A stretch of 64,000 nucleotides of DNA from Halicephalobus mephisto (GCA_009193035.1 SWDT01000026.1:303776-367775), one strand, 5' to 3'. Shown: positions 22,126 through 32,892, counted from the first letter of the stretch. Notes: a model not told the origin generated them from the letters alone. A program made the numbers and translations.

Positions 22126-23367
22126 TTACTTCAAAAACGTAAAAGTCCCAATAATCATTATGAAGATGATAATAAGGATAATAATCGCAATAACCGTGAC
22201 GAAGAATCGGAAAAACGAGAAAATTTCGGTGTTTTCAAGTTCGGGCGGAAAGTAAGCAACGAATGGAACTAAATAATAATGTTAAAAAATCAATAATAAA
22301 ACTCACAAACGAAAATAGATTATACAGTACCGCTCAAAAGTTTGGCAATTTTTGTTTTTTAGTTACCACTTTTTTTGCTATAACTTTTTTGTTTCTTCAT
22401 GTTTTTTAATTCTTTTTCTTTAAATGAAGAAAACAAAAATCCTTACCTGGTCCTACAAAGAAAATCAGAGAATATTGCAAAAATTTTTAAGTTTTAGATC
22501 GATTAAAAGTTCGATAATTTTTTGTTTAAAGCTTCATAAAAACTTATTAAATTAATATTTAAAATAATAACTCAGGCAAAAAATAATTAATATCTTGTTA
22601 CAAAGCTTTTAGACCATATAACTCTTTTACATCTGTTCGCATCAATGAAATGAATTTTTTAACTATAGCTGAATCGATCATTTCCTATTCACGACGAAGC
22701 AGTTCAAAAAGTCCTCAGGTTTTCCTTGTAGAACCAGATGAGGATTTCTGTTTTCTTCATTTTAAAAAAAATCATTTTAAAAAATGAAGAAACAAAAAAG
22801 TTATAGCCAAAAAACAAAAGTTGCCAAACTTTTGAGCGGTACTGTATATCATTCGCGATAACACCAATACTCATGTTTCTTTTTGTTGATTTATCTCTTC
22901 ATTTAACTTAAGCCAATGAATTTTAATCAGTTTTGGCTGGATTATGAAATAATTAATAATGATTTTATCAAGTGACAGAAGTGATAAACGAAAGAGAAAA
23001 TCAAAACTTGATCTCACCGTGAGTGATGTCTGATTTGTTCTCCAACTTCAAACTTCACAATTCTTTAATTACAGTAATCAAGCCATCAATTGAAGACTAA
23101 ATCTGACATTCTTCGCAGTGGATTAATAGTGAGAATTTTCTGTGAAAAAATAAAAACTAAAGAATCCATAAAAATAACGTTTTTTTGTTGCAAACAATGT
23201 CAGATCCATTTTTTAATTTTGAATTTAATTATTAATTTTTTAATTAAACTTAAATAATAAAAGATCTTACTTTTAGTAGATGACTGTCGGTTAACGGGAA
23301 GGATGTAGACGGAGGATGTCCCACTTTCACAATCGTAGTTGGGGGCTTCTGATCGTTCTTTAGCCAT
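22126..23367 (-). CDS. Small membrane protein (array member 4)
   Basis: Two exons, 23271..23367 and 22126..22268, join in phase 1 to give 79 residues. Exon 1 (MAKERSEAPNYDCESGTSSV) aligns with exon 1 of member 3 around DCE-G-xxVY-LP, but PPVY has become SSVY, so the PPxY motif is lost. Exon 2 gives IPFVAYFPPELENTEIFSFF and then a hydrophobic run (FVTVIAIIILIIIFIMIIGT) ending in FTFLK, parallel to FTFFR in member 3. A 520 bp Tc1-like MITE lies in the intron. Function unknown. Confidence 0.62.
22325..22844. mobile_element. Tc1-like MITE, 520 bp
   Basis: The element begins CAGTACCGCTCAAAAGTTTG and ends with the exact inverse CAAACTTTTGAGCGGTACTG, flanked by TA on both sides. Perfect or near-perfect inverted termini and the TA target are typical of Tc1/mariner elements. 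No transposase frame is present, so it is non-autonomous. It sits in the intron of array member 4. The near-identity of the termini suggests a fairly recent insertion. Confidence 0.8.
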
Positions 23368-23406
23368 TTTTAAAAATACTTTTAATCGAAGAATCCAAAA
23401 ACGTCT

Positions 23407-23416
23407 TTCTTATATA
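23407..23416 (-). promoter_or_regulatory. TATA box of array member 4
   Basis: TATATAAGAA on the minus strand, 40 nt upstream of the ATG at 23367. It is preceded upstream by GGCAATTGGC, resembling the GCAATTGC next to the box of member 5. Confidence 0.55.
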
Positions 23417-24702
23417 GCCAATTGCCTTTTGATATTTAGTTAACACCGTTATGAACCAGATAACGAGCAAATATTTATTTACGTAAGATGTTACGGAAAT
23501 TGGACTATTTTCCCACAAAAATCAATCATAAAACCACTCCGTTAAAGATGATATGATTATCACCAATAGGCAAATCATACTGCTTTTGAAAAAAATTTTT
23601 TTTTCGTATTAGAATCTAATAACAACCATTGTCCTTGGTTTTGCATTTTTGTATACACTTGAGGAAAAAGTATACTTAAATGTCAGTAAAAACTACTTAG
23701 AATAGGATAATCTAGCCATAGATTTCGAATCTAGATCATGAATTCTAAATTAACTTTCATAATCCTAAGCATCAGAATCTTGGATATCAAAGTTTGAGAT
23801 TGTTTTAATTAAACCAAACTAATTTCATTATTCTTTCAATAAAATTACTTTCCTGAGATTTCCAGTATCTTTGAAGTTTTTTTAAGATAAAATCATTAAA
23901 TTGACTAGTCTTATTCACTAATTCTTGAGACCTAGATGTCTCCATGTGATGATTGAATTCTGAATGCTTCGATAAATTTTAGAGTTCTATATAAAAAGTT
24001 CAATGAAACAGTATCAAAATCGCGTCTTATAAAAAACAAAACGGAAATATCATTCTAATGATTCTTCGAGAAAACAATAAAAAATCTATTATCAGTTAAT
24101 AAGCTATCAATGAGAAGAGAAAATACATAATTTGGAGGGTTTTCAGGAATGCTGAGTTTATTAGTGATGGGAATTTTCAGGCCTCAATTTGGAATTTAAA
24201 ATATGGAGAATCAATGATGTATTTTCAAAAATTGGAAATATGGTGTAAACTAAGAACTAAAATAAGCTTTTCTGATATAAAAAGATAGAAATCGAATTTT
24301 TTCACTGTAGAATCACTGAAGAATCTTCCAGTAACAACTTTTACTTCAATGAAATCATGAAATAATAAAATTCATGAAAATATTACAAAAAATTCCAACA
24401 CGTCTTTGACGAAAACAATATTGTTTTCAAATTTGTTATATTTCAAAATTCTAAACTATTTAATTCAAAATTTTAATTCCCTCAATTGAGAAAGTTAAGT
24501 TCCAATCCAGATTTAGGATTTCGAATCTACAACCCTGAGTATAATATTATAAGTACATTTTCTCCAAATCTAAACATACTTGTTTGTCTAAAAGTATATA
24601 CAAAAAAGTGTATAATTACGTACAAATCTTAAGTAAGTTTTATTTCTAATGTTTTTCAAAGTCAGTTGTATAACTTCTTAATACACTGAAAATGATACAG
24701 TA
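23417..24702. other. Gene-free stretch
   Basis: Moderately AT-rich DNA with no supported gene, RNA or clear tandem repeat on either strand. Confidence 0.5.
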
Positions 24703-25410
24703 TCAGTCAAAAATGACGAAATAGCAGATGCTAAATATAATGACAATGATGAAGAAGATGATCGAAATAATCAATATGATGATTCTTAAGCGCAGGAGAC
24801 TTCTGGCTGCTTCAACATTGGCCTGGGGAGCAGTGGCGTAGATGACTAAATAATAACATTAAAAAGTCAGTAGTGATTTTACAAGCAAAAAATGAGACAT
24901 TCTTTACAATGAGACCAATATTCGTGTTTTTCATTTATCTCCTGTTGTTTGTGATACAACTGAATGAATTTCGATTGGTTTTAGCTGGATTATCAGAGAA
25001 TAGCCAACTAACAATAAGTTTACCAAAAAACAACCGAAATTTACTGATTTATATAGAAAAAAGTAAGTAAACACGCGTTGATCTTATTGTGAACAATGCC
25101 GGATTTAATTTCTAACAACAAAGTTAGTTCTTGACATTTCAACCAAAATTAATTAATAAAAGCTGTCACCTTGAGGAGGTGGTTGTTGATTAGTATAGGG
25201 TTGTTGGTTAGTGTAGGGTTGTTGGTTAGTGTAGGGTTGTTGGTTAGTGTAGGGTTGCTGACTAGTATACGGTTGCTGATTAGTGTAGGGTTGATGACTA
25301 GTATATGATTGCTGAGTAATGGAAGGTTCTTCATTAGAAGGAATATTGTAAGCAGACGATGGTTGGTATCTATACTCCCAGTTGGAGAAATCTGCCTGTT
25401 GTTTAGCCAT
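24703..25410 (-). CDS. Membrane protein with PYTNQQ repeats (array member 5)
   Basis: Two exons, 25170..25410 and 24703..24845, join in phase 1 to give 127 residues. Exon 1 begins MAKQQADFSNWEYRYQPSSA and has SSAYNIP at the position of PPVYNIP in member 3. About seven copies of a hexapeptide PYTNQQ/PYTSQQ/PYTSHQ then end in PPPQ. Exon 2 gives VIYATAPQANVEAARSLLRL and a long hydrophobic segment (IIILIISIIFFIIVIIFSIC) near the C-terminus. No signal peptide is present. The Gln/Tyr/Pro repeat is likely disordered and could self-associate, which is inference. TATATAAGAA lies 41 nt upstream. Confidence 0.65.
25180..25312 (-). repeat. 18-bp coding minisatellite
   Basis: About seven in-frame copies of an 18 bp unit (minus strand CCCTACACTAACCAACAA) encode the hexapeptide PYTNQQ. 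The four promoter-distal copies are nearly identical at the DNA level, indicating recent expansion. Confidence 0.85.
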
Positions 25411-25450
25411 ATTGGAAACGTTTTCCAAATAACGATTCTTCAAGGCACTT

Positions 25451-25460
25451 TTCTTATATA
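25451..25460 (-). promoter_or_regulatory. TATA box of array member 5
   Basis: TATATAAGAA on the minus strand, 41 nt upstream of the ATG at 25410 and next to GCAATTGC. It is the same arrangement as in array member 4. Confidence 0.55.
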
Positions 25461-25845
25461 GCAATTGCTGTTTGAAGTTTATTACAATTATCGTTATCAG
25501 CCAAGTAATGAAAGTATATATTTTATTATCTATATTTTTGTTGAAAAGGATCTTTATTCTAGCATTAAATAATCATAAAATAGATCCATAAAAAATTTCG
25601 TTTATCGGCAATAAGTTCACAGTCGGCACACTTTTTTTCTTACCTTTATCAGTCTATTAAATGCTCATAAATGTTTCCATCGTCACATAAATGCTAAGGT
25701 CTGAAAAGTCCTATCTCGATTGAAAAATTCTATAAATTCTAGTTGGAACAATTTTTAGTGTAGTGAGGAACAGTTGTGATTTTGCAAAATGATATAGTTT
25801 ATTGTTAACAATTTGCTAAACTTTATATTACATTTATTGAAAAAG

Positions 25846-26247
25846 TCAATTGTAATATGTCCAGAAAGAAGATCTCTGATACGACAGATGCATGATAAGC
25901 ATGAAAATAAGGGCTATAATCGACAGAAGGATCAAAAATCGTGCGAAAAACTTCCACACATTTTTCTTTGAAGAATCTGAAAACTTGCTGAAATTACTGT
26001 TATTTAAAATAAAATATTCACCTTCATTTTTGACTTCTGGGTTATCTTCGGCAGATTCAGAATCAGAGTTCACTCGGATGATGACGATTTTCGATTTTTC
26101 GTCCAAAGCAGAAACCAAATCTTGGATGTAAGCGACGTTCAACCGAATTTCTCGATTTCTGGACTCGTTATTTGATCTCGGATTCTGGATTTCATCATAG
26201 GTCGGAAGATTGGCTTCAGAATACGCCGGTGGAGGCTCTGTCGCCAT
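25846..26247 (-). CDS. PPxY membrane protein (array member 6)
   Basis: The frame starts MATEPPPAYSEANLPTYDEI, with a PPAY motif followed by LPTYDE. A hydrophilic middle part rich in Asn, Glu and Ser leads to one membrane segment (FLILLSIIALIFMLIMHLSY) and a short tail ending WTYYN. A 45 nt intron at 25977..26021 (GTGAAT donor, TTTTCAG acceptor) is likely; it is a multiple of three, so both spliced (118 residues) and unspliced (133) forms are open. No signal peptide. Function unknown. Confidence 0.65.
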   Translation of the reverse strand: MATEPPPAYSEANLPTYDEIQNPRSNNESRNREIRLNVAYIQDLVSALDEKSKIVIIRVNSDSESAEDNPEVKNEGEYFILNNSNFSKFSDSSKKNVWKFFARFLILLSIIALIFMLIMHLSYQRSSFWTYYN

Positions 26248-26840
26248 TTTCACAAACTGTAACTTTAAAAACTTTCTAGCTGTTTTCTGATTGCCATAGT
26301 AACACCAGTGTTTACATTTCTAAAGAGGTCGAGATTAAAATTAATTTATTTTGTGCAGTACTCGAACAGGCCAGCAGGTTGAATTTACTCTTTAGTCCAA
26401 GTTTTATCACTTTACATAAAATATGTACATATTTCATTATATTTATAAAAAATAAAATTCTAAGAACACACTTCTTGGTGCCTAATGATATTATGTTCTT
26501 AATTTAAGTTAAATCCATGTGTGAAACGTATCACTGAAGTTTCCAAGCAATTAGAAGCCAGTTTCTTACTGTACAAAATTAGAGGTCACAACATTGACAA
26601 TGTTCCACATATTGCTTACTTAGTTGTTCTTAGTCTATAAGTAAAAGTTCAGAACTAACAATTTATTCGTAAAAGTACTATTTAAAAAAATAATTTCAAA
26701 TCACTTGACTCGCTTAGATGTTATAGTCAAATTGTAGGTTTACTTCCTATGTTGTTCTTCATCGACGTCACCAGACTTATGTTCTCACAGCTTTAAAGGA
26801 AAACAGCATTCCAATTATATTTTATTGTTGAGAAATTTTA
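26248..26840. other. Gene-free stretch
   Basis: Non-repetitive AT-rich DNA between array members 6 and 7. No gene or RNA is supported. Confidence 0.5.
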
Positions 26841-27035
26841 TTAATTTTCCATGTAATAATCGATTGAGAAAAAAACAATGCAAACGGAAATTGAAATCAC
26901 CAAAGCCAAAATCAGAAAGACTTCATCAAATCTCCACGAAATCTTTTTAAATAAAGAACACCCACTAACTGCAGTAGTTGTGGAAGTAGAAGATGAAGCT
27001 CTTTGAAGGAATATAAGTGGAGGATCGGCTGGCAT
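26841..27035 (-). CDS. Small membrane protein (array member 7)
   Basis: A 64-residue single-exon frame starting MPADPPLIFLQRASSSTSTT. The N-terminal PPLIF occupies the place where other members carry PPxY, but it lacks the Tyr. One hydrophobic segment (VFLILALVISISVCIVFFSI) is followed by DYYMEN at the C-terminus. It matches the array in size, strand and topology. The short length keeps confidence moderate. Confidence 0.5.
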   Translation of the reverse strand: MPADPPLIFLQRASSSTSTTTAVSGCSLFKKISWRFDEVFLILALVISISVCIVFFSIDYYMEN

Positions 27036-27335
27036 TAGTTGGGAACAAGTCTCAATTGAATGAGAAATGCGTTGACCAAGTAGTCAGCGGTCATTTTTGC
27101 CATAGAAACCAATAAAAATAATTTATAAGCCAAAAATTAGACTTATTCTTAAAAATAACATTCTGGATACTAATAATTTGTACAAAGGTCTAGCTTTTTC
27201 CACAATTTCATAAAGAATTTCAAAATTAAAGTGTTAAACTAAATACTCTGGGAATTTCTAAGTTCTCAAAACTCTCATCAAGAAAATTCCATAACAATAT
27301 TAATTTTTATAAAAGTACAATAATATACGTCTGGA

Positions 27336-27632
27336 TTAATGGAAATTAGGCAATATAGTGTTCAGGACAATAAAAAGTGCAAATACTACAACAACTAAAA
27401 TAACGACAATAAAACATAATTTTCGGTAGCTCCTACGAATGTCTGATGAATATACTACAAATCTGATTATGTAAGGTAGTGAAGGTGGAATCGGAGGAGA
27501 TGCTCCTGGATAAGGCTCAGTTCTTGAAGGATACACGTGAGAATTGTAGTTCTGTTAATACGACAGTTGCGGATATGCCCGAAGAAATTGAACTTGATTT
27601 TCATACTCTTGTTGGACGGCACCATGATAGTT
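27336..27632 (-). pseudogene. Broken paralogue of array members 9 and 10
   Basis: The minus strand encodes YHGAVQQEYENQVQF, then a PQLSY segment, an in-frame TAA stop, QNYNSHVYPSRTEPYPGASP, and a hydrophobic C-terminus (LCFIVVILVVVVFALFIVL). Genes at 29159 and 30858 have SYQQNYN where this one has SY-stop-QNYN, so a CAA codon has become TAA. The PPPxYY segment and part of the Pro-rich linker are also missing. The residual frame starting MYPSRTEPYPG is a remnant and probably not a gene in its own right. Confidence 0.7.
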
Positions 27633-29158
27633 GAGTGAAGTTAACTCAATTGAAAATTTTACATTGACCTGATTTGACCGATTGTATATTAATTTCGTTA
27701 CAAGTTCTGGGAAACAAAATAATGTAAATTTACTGACATAGTATTAAATTATAGGAAAGTTGAATCAGTATTGAAAATCAAATACACTATTACCGAGAAC
27801 TATTTAATTAATATTTTCAATATTATATGTAAGTTGTTTAGCATTTAATCAAGTTTTCATACTGAGTGTAATAGATGACACTCATGAAAACCTTTCAATC
27901 TGATACACAACCTATTATTTCAAACGTAAATTTACAATTGGATTGAGAAAATCAAAATTCAACTAATAAAATAATTAGGTAAAGTGTTGATAATTGAAAT
28001 AATAAGCTTCTTGATCATCGATTGATATCAAAACTGCTCATTTTCAGTAGCTGTTGGTTAAGATATAAAAGGGTTTACTAATATCCCAACAATCTTCCAT
28101 AAACTTTTTAAGTTTAAGATAAAAAGTTGATTTATATTAAAGAACAATACCAATGACATTACTTTATACCAATATACTAGCTTCCTTGAGTTGACTTAAA
28201 TAAACACTCCATTTTGAAATGTTTTCGAAATTGTTCCTTCCAAAAAGAGAGTTTAAAAGCCTAGTTACTTCTTATATAATGATGTAACAAATACTGCTCC
28301 TCACCATAAAGTAGACCAACATCTTTATTCCGAAAAATTACATAAAAGTCTGATAGCGATCATGTTGTGAATTAGTAAAGCTTGTTACATCTCGGTTAAC
28401 AGTAAAATTAGATGACTCATATACAAGTCAAAAACTGGTTTGCTCTGATAAACAGAGCTCCTTTTACTAAGTCTATTTCTAAGTTTTGAAATTTGTCCAA
28501 TATGATCACAAAATAATTTTCAAACTAATTATTTCTGTTTAGCTAAAAAATCCTCAGAAATACTGTATATGATTCCACACATCATTAGAAATTTCTTAAA
28601 TGTTAACAAATTTATAAATGGAGCTGAGGGTGTTAAATGACTTACAAATTCATTCATAGATTGATCAAATTAAAAAGGAACCTTGAAAAAAGTATTGATT
28701 AGGCGTTTGTGTGATATTATGATAACAAAAGTTCTTAACGATCATAGTAAGTTTGTTCGCGCCCGAATAAAAGTAGAATTGGGGATGTAGTAAAATGGGT
28801 TTTCTACTGTGATGGAGTTCCTATTTCATAACCACAGACATTATAAGTTTCTATTATATGACCGAGTGTTAACTACTCTATTTGTTCTGCACAGTAGGGC
28901 AAAAAATGAGAGAATTTCGATATAACTAATTAACACCCAGATTCAGATTAAGCTTTTTGATGAGTCAAATCACTATGCGATACCTTAGATTCTTCTGTAC
29001 GTGCCAATGAAAGTGAGTTCTGTCTTCCACATCTGGCGGTGAAAAAAGTACTCCATAAGGAAATAATATAGAATTTTATAAAACATTTTGGAAATTTTTA
29101 TCGAAATAACTTTATAAGAACAATAATATTTACAACGGTATAACAACATATATCTGGA
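27633..29158. other. Gene-free stretch
   Basis: About 1.5 kb of moderately AT-rich sequence without supported genes or clear tandem repeats on either strand. Its base composition is more even than the homopolymer-rich repeats further right. Confidence 0.5.
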
Positions 29159-29572
29159 TTAACGAGAATGAAGTATTGTAATGTTAAAGAAGATGAGAAA
29201 GAATACTAATATAGTAACGAAAACAATAATGAAAATACATAATTGTTGACAGTCGCTATGACTGTTTGATGGATATACTGTAGGTCTGATTATGTTAGGT
29301 GGAATCGGAGGGGATGCTCCTGGATAAGGTCCAGTTCCTGGAGGATACACGTGAGAATTGTAGTTCTGTTGATACGACGAATGTGGATATGTCTGAGCAG
29401 CTGGAGGAATTGTGAACCCTATGGCGGTGATTTCTCCGTGGGGCAAAGGATCTATCTGAGAGAACTGAACTGCAGTTTCATTATTTTGTTGAATAGCATC
29501 GTAATAGTTGGGAGGAGGGAGAACTGCCATGATTGAATGCCTTAAGTTGGTCTCATCCAATCGGTTGTCCAT
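29159..29572 (-). CDS. PPxY membrane protein (array member 9)
   Basis: A single-exon frame of 137 residues. Near the N-terminus is AVLPPPNYYDAIQQNNETAV, with PPNY. A Pro/Gln/Tyr-rich linker includes TIPPAAQTYPHSSYQQNYN and PPGTGPYPGASPPIPP. One hydrophobic segment (LCIFIIVFVTILVFFLIFFN) precedes a six-residue tail. It is clearly homologous to the gene at 30858 and the pseudogene at 27336. The PPPxYY plus Pro-rich N-terminus recalls LITAF-like proteins, but there is no Cys-rich zinc domain, so I do not assign that family. Confidence 0.68.
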   Translation of the reverse strand: MDNRLDETNLRHSIMAVLPPPNYYDAIQQNNETAVQFSQIDPLPHGEITAIGFTIPPAAQTYPHSSYQQNYNSHVYPPGTGPYPGASPPIPPNIIRPTVYPSNSHSDCQQLCIFIIVFVTILVFFLIFFNITILHSR

Positions 29573-30391
29573 AGGTTTCGTTACAAATTCTGAGAAACTG
29601 AATAATGTAGATTTAGCGACAAGGTTTTAAACTAATAGATTGATAGGTTTTATAGTGCTGAGTGTAAGTATATATATCACTGCTGAAAATAATTAGATCC
29701 GACCCATAACTTATTAGTTTGAGAATTATTTTGTAATTGGGTCGGAAACATTTGAAACTGAATTAGTAAGCTATGTTTTTATTAATAAACATGACAAAGT
29801 TGCTAACCATCAACCAGGACACAAACTGTGACCTGGTCTAACTATTAACCGAAGTATTAAAAGGTTTATTAATTCATCGACATGATCTCTGTCAGGCTTT
29901 ATATCTCGAGATAAGAGAATTAGTATACTATATATTAAACGAAACTATAGGTTATATCTTTTAATAATAATGATTTAGACTTTTTGCCTCGAATATTTAA
30001 TGAAAAATTCTTTTCAAAAGTGTTACGAAGAGTAACATGGTGCTGTCGAAGACAATAACATAACTGTGTTTGTTTCCTGCCGTTTAGTGCTCACCAATAT
30101 CAGAACTAATAAAAAATAAAATTAAGTAGCAAAAATGGAATGCGAAAATATGGAAAATAATGTTTTTCATTTAGAGAATTTTCTAATTATTATAAGTTTC
30201 ATTCAATTTTAGATAGATATTAATAAGATAATTCTTGTTAAGAAAAGAGAAAAATACTATACTTAAGAGCACTCAACATATTCCATATCAATCACATTAT
30301 TTCATCATCTTATGAAATTACTGGAAAACCTTGTACGAAATCAAGCATAAATGTCAGGAATTTTACCTTGAAGTCCACATCTAACCTTCAG
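29573..30391. other. Gene-free stretch
   Basis: No gene is supported. The DNA is moderately AT-rich and non-repetitive. Confidence 0.45.
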
Positions 30392-30628
30392 ATGCGAGGA
30401 AACATTTGTACTTTTGTTGTACAATATACCGATAAACAATGCATCTGTTTTGGTTCACCTTGCATCCAGGATCGTAATTTCTCCTTCGTTGAAATAGAAC
30501 TATTAGATAGTACTGAAATTGGGTTAAAAATGTCTTTATGTAGATGCCAAAAGTTATTTAACAATTGTCATCTTTTAGAAGACGTCGTAATAGATGAATT
30601 CACTAGTAGAATAGAATGCATTGTGTAA
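30392..30628 (+). CDS. Possible Cys-rich small ORF
   Basis: A 78-codon plus-strand frame starting MRGNICTFVVQYTDKQCICF, directly preceded by AACCTTCAG, which could be a splice or trans-splice acceptor. It holds eight cysteines (NIC, QCICFGSPC, LCRCQ, NNC, IEC) in a pattern that could form disulfides, but no signal peptide is seen at this start. An upstream ATG at about 30312 with a GTACGA donor would add only MKLLENL. It would be the only plus-strand gene inside the array. I do not recognise a family, and it may be chance. Confidence 0.28.
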   Translation: MRGNICTFVVQYTDKQCICFGSPCIQDRNFSFVEIELLDSTEIGLKMSLCRCQKLFNNCHLLEDVVIDEFTSRIECIV

Positions 30629-30857
30629 ATACTGAAAATAAAAGATTAACTACTACTAAGAACAGAATAACAAAGAAATTACACAAAAAACTCTAATTAG
30701 AGCTAAACTATCATATGTGGAAATAAGAAAGTAGATATAAAAATAAAAAAGAAAGTTCTGGAACGATCTAAAAACTTGAGATCTAGATATTCATGAGACA
30801 TTTTCATAACAGCATTTATTATTAATCTTTGTAATGATATGATTGCATATACTTAAG

Positions 30858-31283
30858 TTAATCAAAAATAATCCAAAAAATTAAAAAGATGCCAAAAATC
30901 AAGAAAAATATGCTCATGATATAGCAAATCCTTCTTCGTCGCTGCAACCGATGGGCGGCACAAGTGTCTGCTGGATATCCCGCGGGTCTGACCACGTAAG
31001 TTGGCGGAGAAATATTAGAAGGGGATGCTCCTGGATAAGGTCCAGTTCCTGGAGGATATACTTGAGGATTGTAGTTCTGTTGATACGACGGTTGCGGATA
31101 TGTCTGAGCAGCTGGAGGAATCATGAATCCTACGGGGTTGGCCGTTCCATGGGGCAAGGGGTCTGATTGAGGTGCTGGAACTTGGTTTCCTTGATTCTGA
31201 TGGATGGCTTCATAATAGCTAGGAGGAGGAAGAATTGGCTCATGTGAGATTTTCAAATCAACTTCGTCAAAGTGATCACCCAT
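30858..31283 (-). CDS. PPxY membrane protein (array member 10)
   Basis: A single-exon frame of 141 residues starting MGDHFDEVDLKISHEP. It contains ILPPPSYYEAIHQNQGNQVP (PPSY), a linker with DPLPHG, MIPPAAQTYPQPSYQQNYN and PPGTGPYPGAS, and a second motif SPPTYVV (PPTY). A strongly basic stretch (HRLQRRRR) stands just before the hydrophobic segment (ICYIMSIFFLIFGIFLIFWI), which ends the protein. The basic cytosolic flank supports an N-in tail anchor. It is about half identical to the gene at 29159 along the linker. Confidence 0.7.
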   Translation of the reverse strand: MGDHFDEVDLKISHEPILPPPSYYEAIHQNQGNQVPAPQSDPLPHGTANPVGFMIPPAAQTYPQPSYQQNYNPQVYPPGTGPYPGASPSNISPPTYVVRPAGYPADTCAAHRLQRRRRICYIMSIFFLIFGIFLIFWIIFD

Positions 31284-32599
31284 TGATTTCGTTGATGATT
31301 CTGGAAAATTGAAAAATATAAATTTGTTTACACAGCTTAAAGCGGAAATTGATCCAAATAAATGCTGAAAACCAAACACGTCACTGTTGACGACTATTTG
31401 ACCGAGGAAAGAAATCGTGAAAGTGCTGATAAAAAAAATCAATGGAATAAAAAGAAAATCATGGAACACAATTTTTTATTTTGTATAATATTATGAGCAC
31501 AAATTTCCACTGCAGAAATCTTCGAAGATCACGATAAGCTTATGCGATCTTAAATGCGAATAAAAAGTGATAAAAGAGATCCAAGGTAAAATCGAGACTA
31601 ATTTCAGTTATAAAAAAGTTATAAAAATTATAACTAGATGTTTATTCTATCAAAATGAGTAGAGTTCCGCACAAAAGCTATTGATTTTCTGAGCGAAAAC
31701 AACTTTTATTGCGAAATGCTTTAAAAATCATACCGAGTTGATTCAATTCCAGGTATAAGTGAAATTTTGCGCAACAAATGATCCAACAATAAACTAAAAT
31801 AAAAAGATAAATCTGGTTTGATTACGTACGTTCCCTCTTTTGCATTTTTAATGGAGTTTATTTACCACTAGATAAACCTATTTTAGGAAATCTCTTCATT
31901 GATCAACTATCCGAAAAAACTATAGTCCGCATTAAAACATGCAGCACATGACAGGAACGAGTCTTGGGAAGTTAACAAAGGTACTTTTTATCGTTCAACT
32001 TATAAAGTACGACGTGTCCAAGAGAACCTGCGTCAAACAAGCCCTTTATGGAAAACATATTTCTGAAAATGCGGAAATTGATTTTTTGGAAGGGTTGACA
32101 AAAAATATTAGATAAATTGCGATTATTTACGTGGTTTAGAGTTGCAAGAGATCTAAAATCATTATTGTTGCAAAGTAATTTAGAAAATTGTCTCGAAATT
32201 ATGCAGCTTATAAAAATGTATGTTCTTAAAAAAGCAATTTTTATATTTTAAAGAAAAAACACCTTGCATTTGACGAATTTTCTGGCTTACGGTATTTGGC
32301 TAAAGATACAAAATGTCATGTTGCAGTTTTGAAATTGTCAGAATCTGCTGAATATTTTTAGAATTTTGTCAGGTATTTATTTCATAGTTACGTAATTTTG
32401 TGTTTATTACGTATTCTCGTTAATTATATAATGGTGTCACCAAAAGTGAAGAAACTTCCTGAGGCAGTGAAGCTCGTTCGAATTTCAGAAATCAGCGAGA
32501 AGGTTGAATCTTTCTGAGTTGCTGTTTTGCGTTGTTCGGTTAGGAGGAATAAATCAGAGTGATTACTGATGCAAAGTCAGGTGAGTAAAGAAGTACATC
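31284..32599. other. Gene-free stretch
   Basis: No gene is supported on either strand and no clear tandem repeat is visible. Confidence 0.45.
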
Positions 32600-32762
32600 A
32601 GTTTCCCTTATACATAGGTTCGGTTCCAAGAGAATGCTTAGATTGAAGACAAGATGGTCAGACGAATTAAAGAAAACACATATCTTCAAGTCCGGAATCG
32701 TAATCTGTGGAAGATATGCCGTGAATTGCAGCCAAAGGGAATATTAGATATAGACTAACAGT
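32600..32762 (+). mobile_element. Possible LINE 3' coding remnant
   Basis: One frame reads RLKTRWSDELKKTHIFKSG and ends at a TAG near 32750. The motif K-T-R-W-S-D-(D/E)-L is typical of the C-terminal tail of RTE-like non-LTR reverse transcriptases. The related WSDELKKKHG appears at 45800 and 46008. No upstream reverse-transcriptase domain is visible, so this is at most a 5'-truncated fragment. Confidence 0.35.
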
Positions 32763-32892
32763 TGAGTTATACTTAAAATAGACTATGTACTGTATTGTTG
32801 TTTTGTTTTGGAAAAGACTCGATAAAATGTATCATGAGAAGCTTTATTTACGGCAATCTATTTCATACAATGTTCAAAAATACATGTGCACC

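Noticed and set aside
24873..25070. Plus-strand ORF with a hydrophobic start in the intron of array member 5
   Set aside because: It is antisense within an intron, and related sequence in the introns of members 3 and 4 does not keep the frame.
29159..31283. Assignment of array members 9 and 10 to the LITAF family
   Set aside because: The Pro-rich PPxY N-terminus is similar, but the Cys-rich zinc-binding C-terminal domain that defines LITAF is absent.
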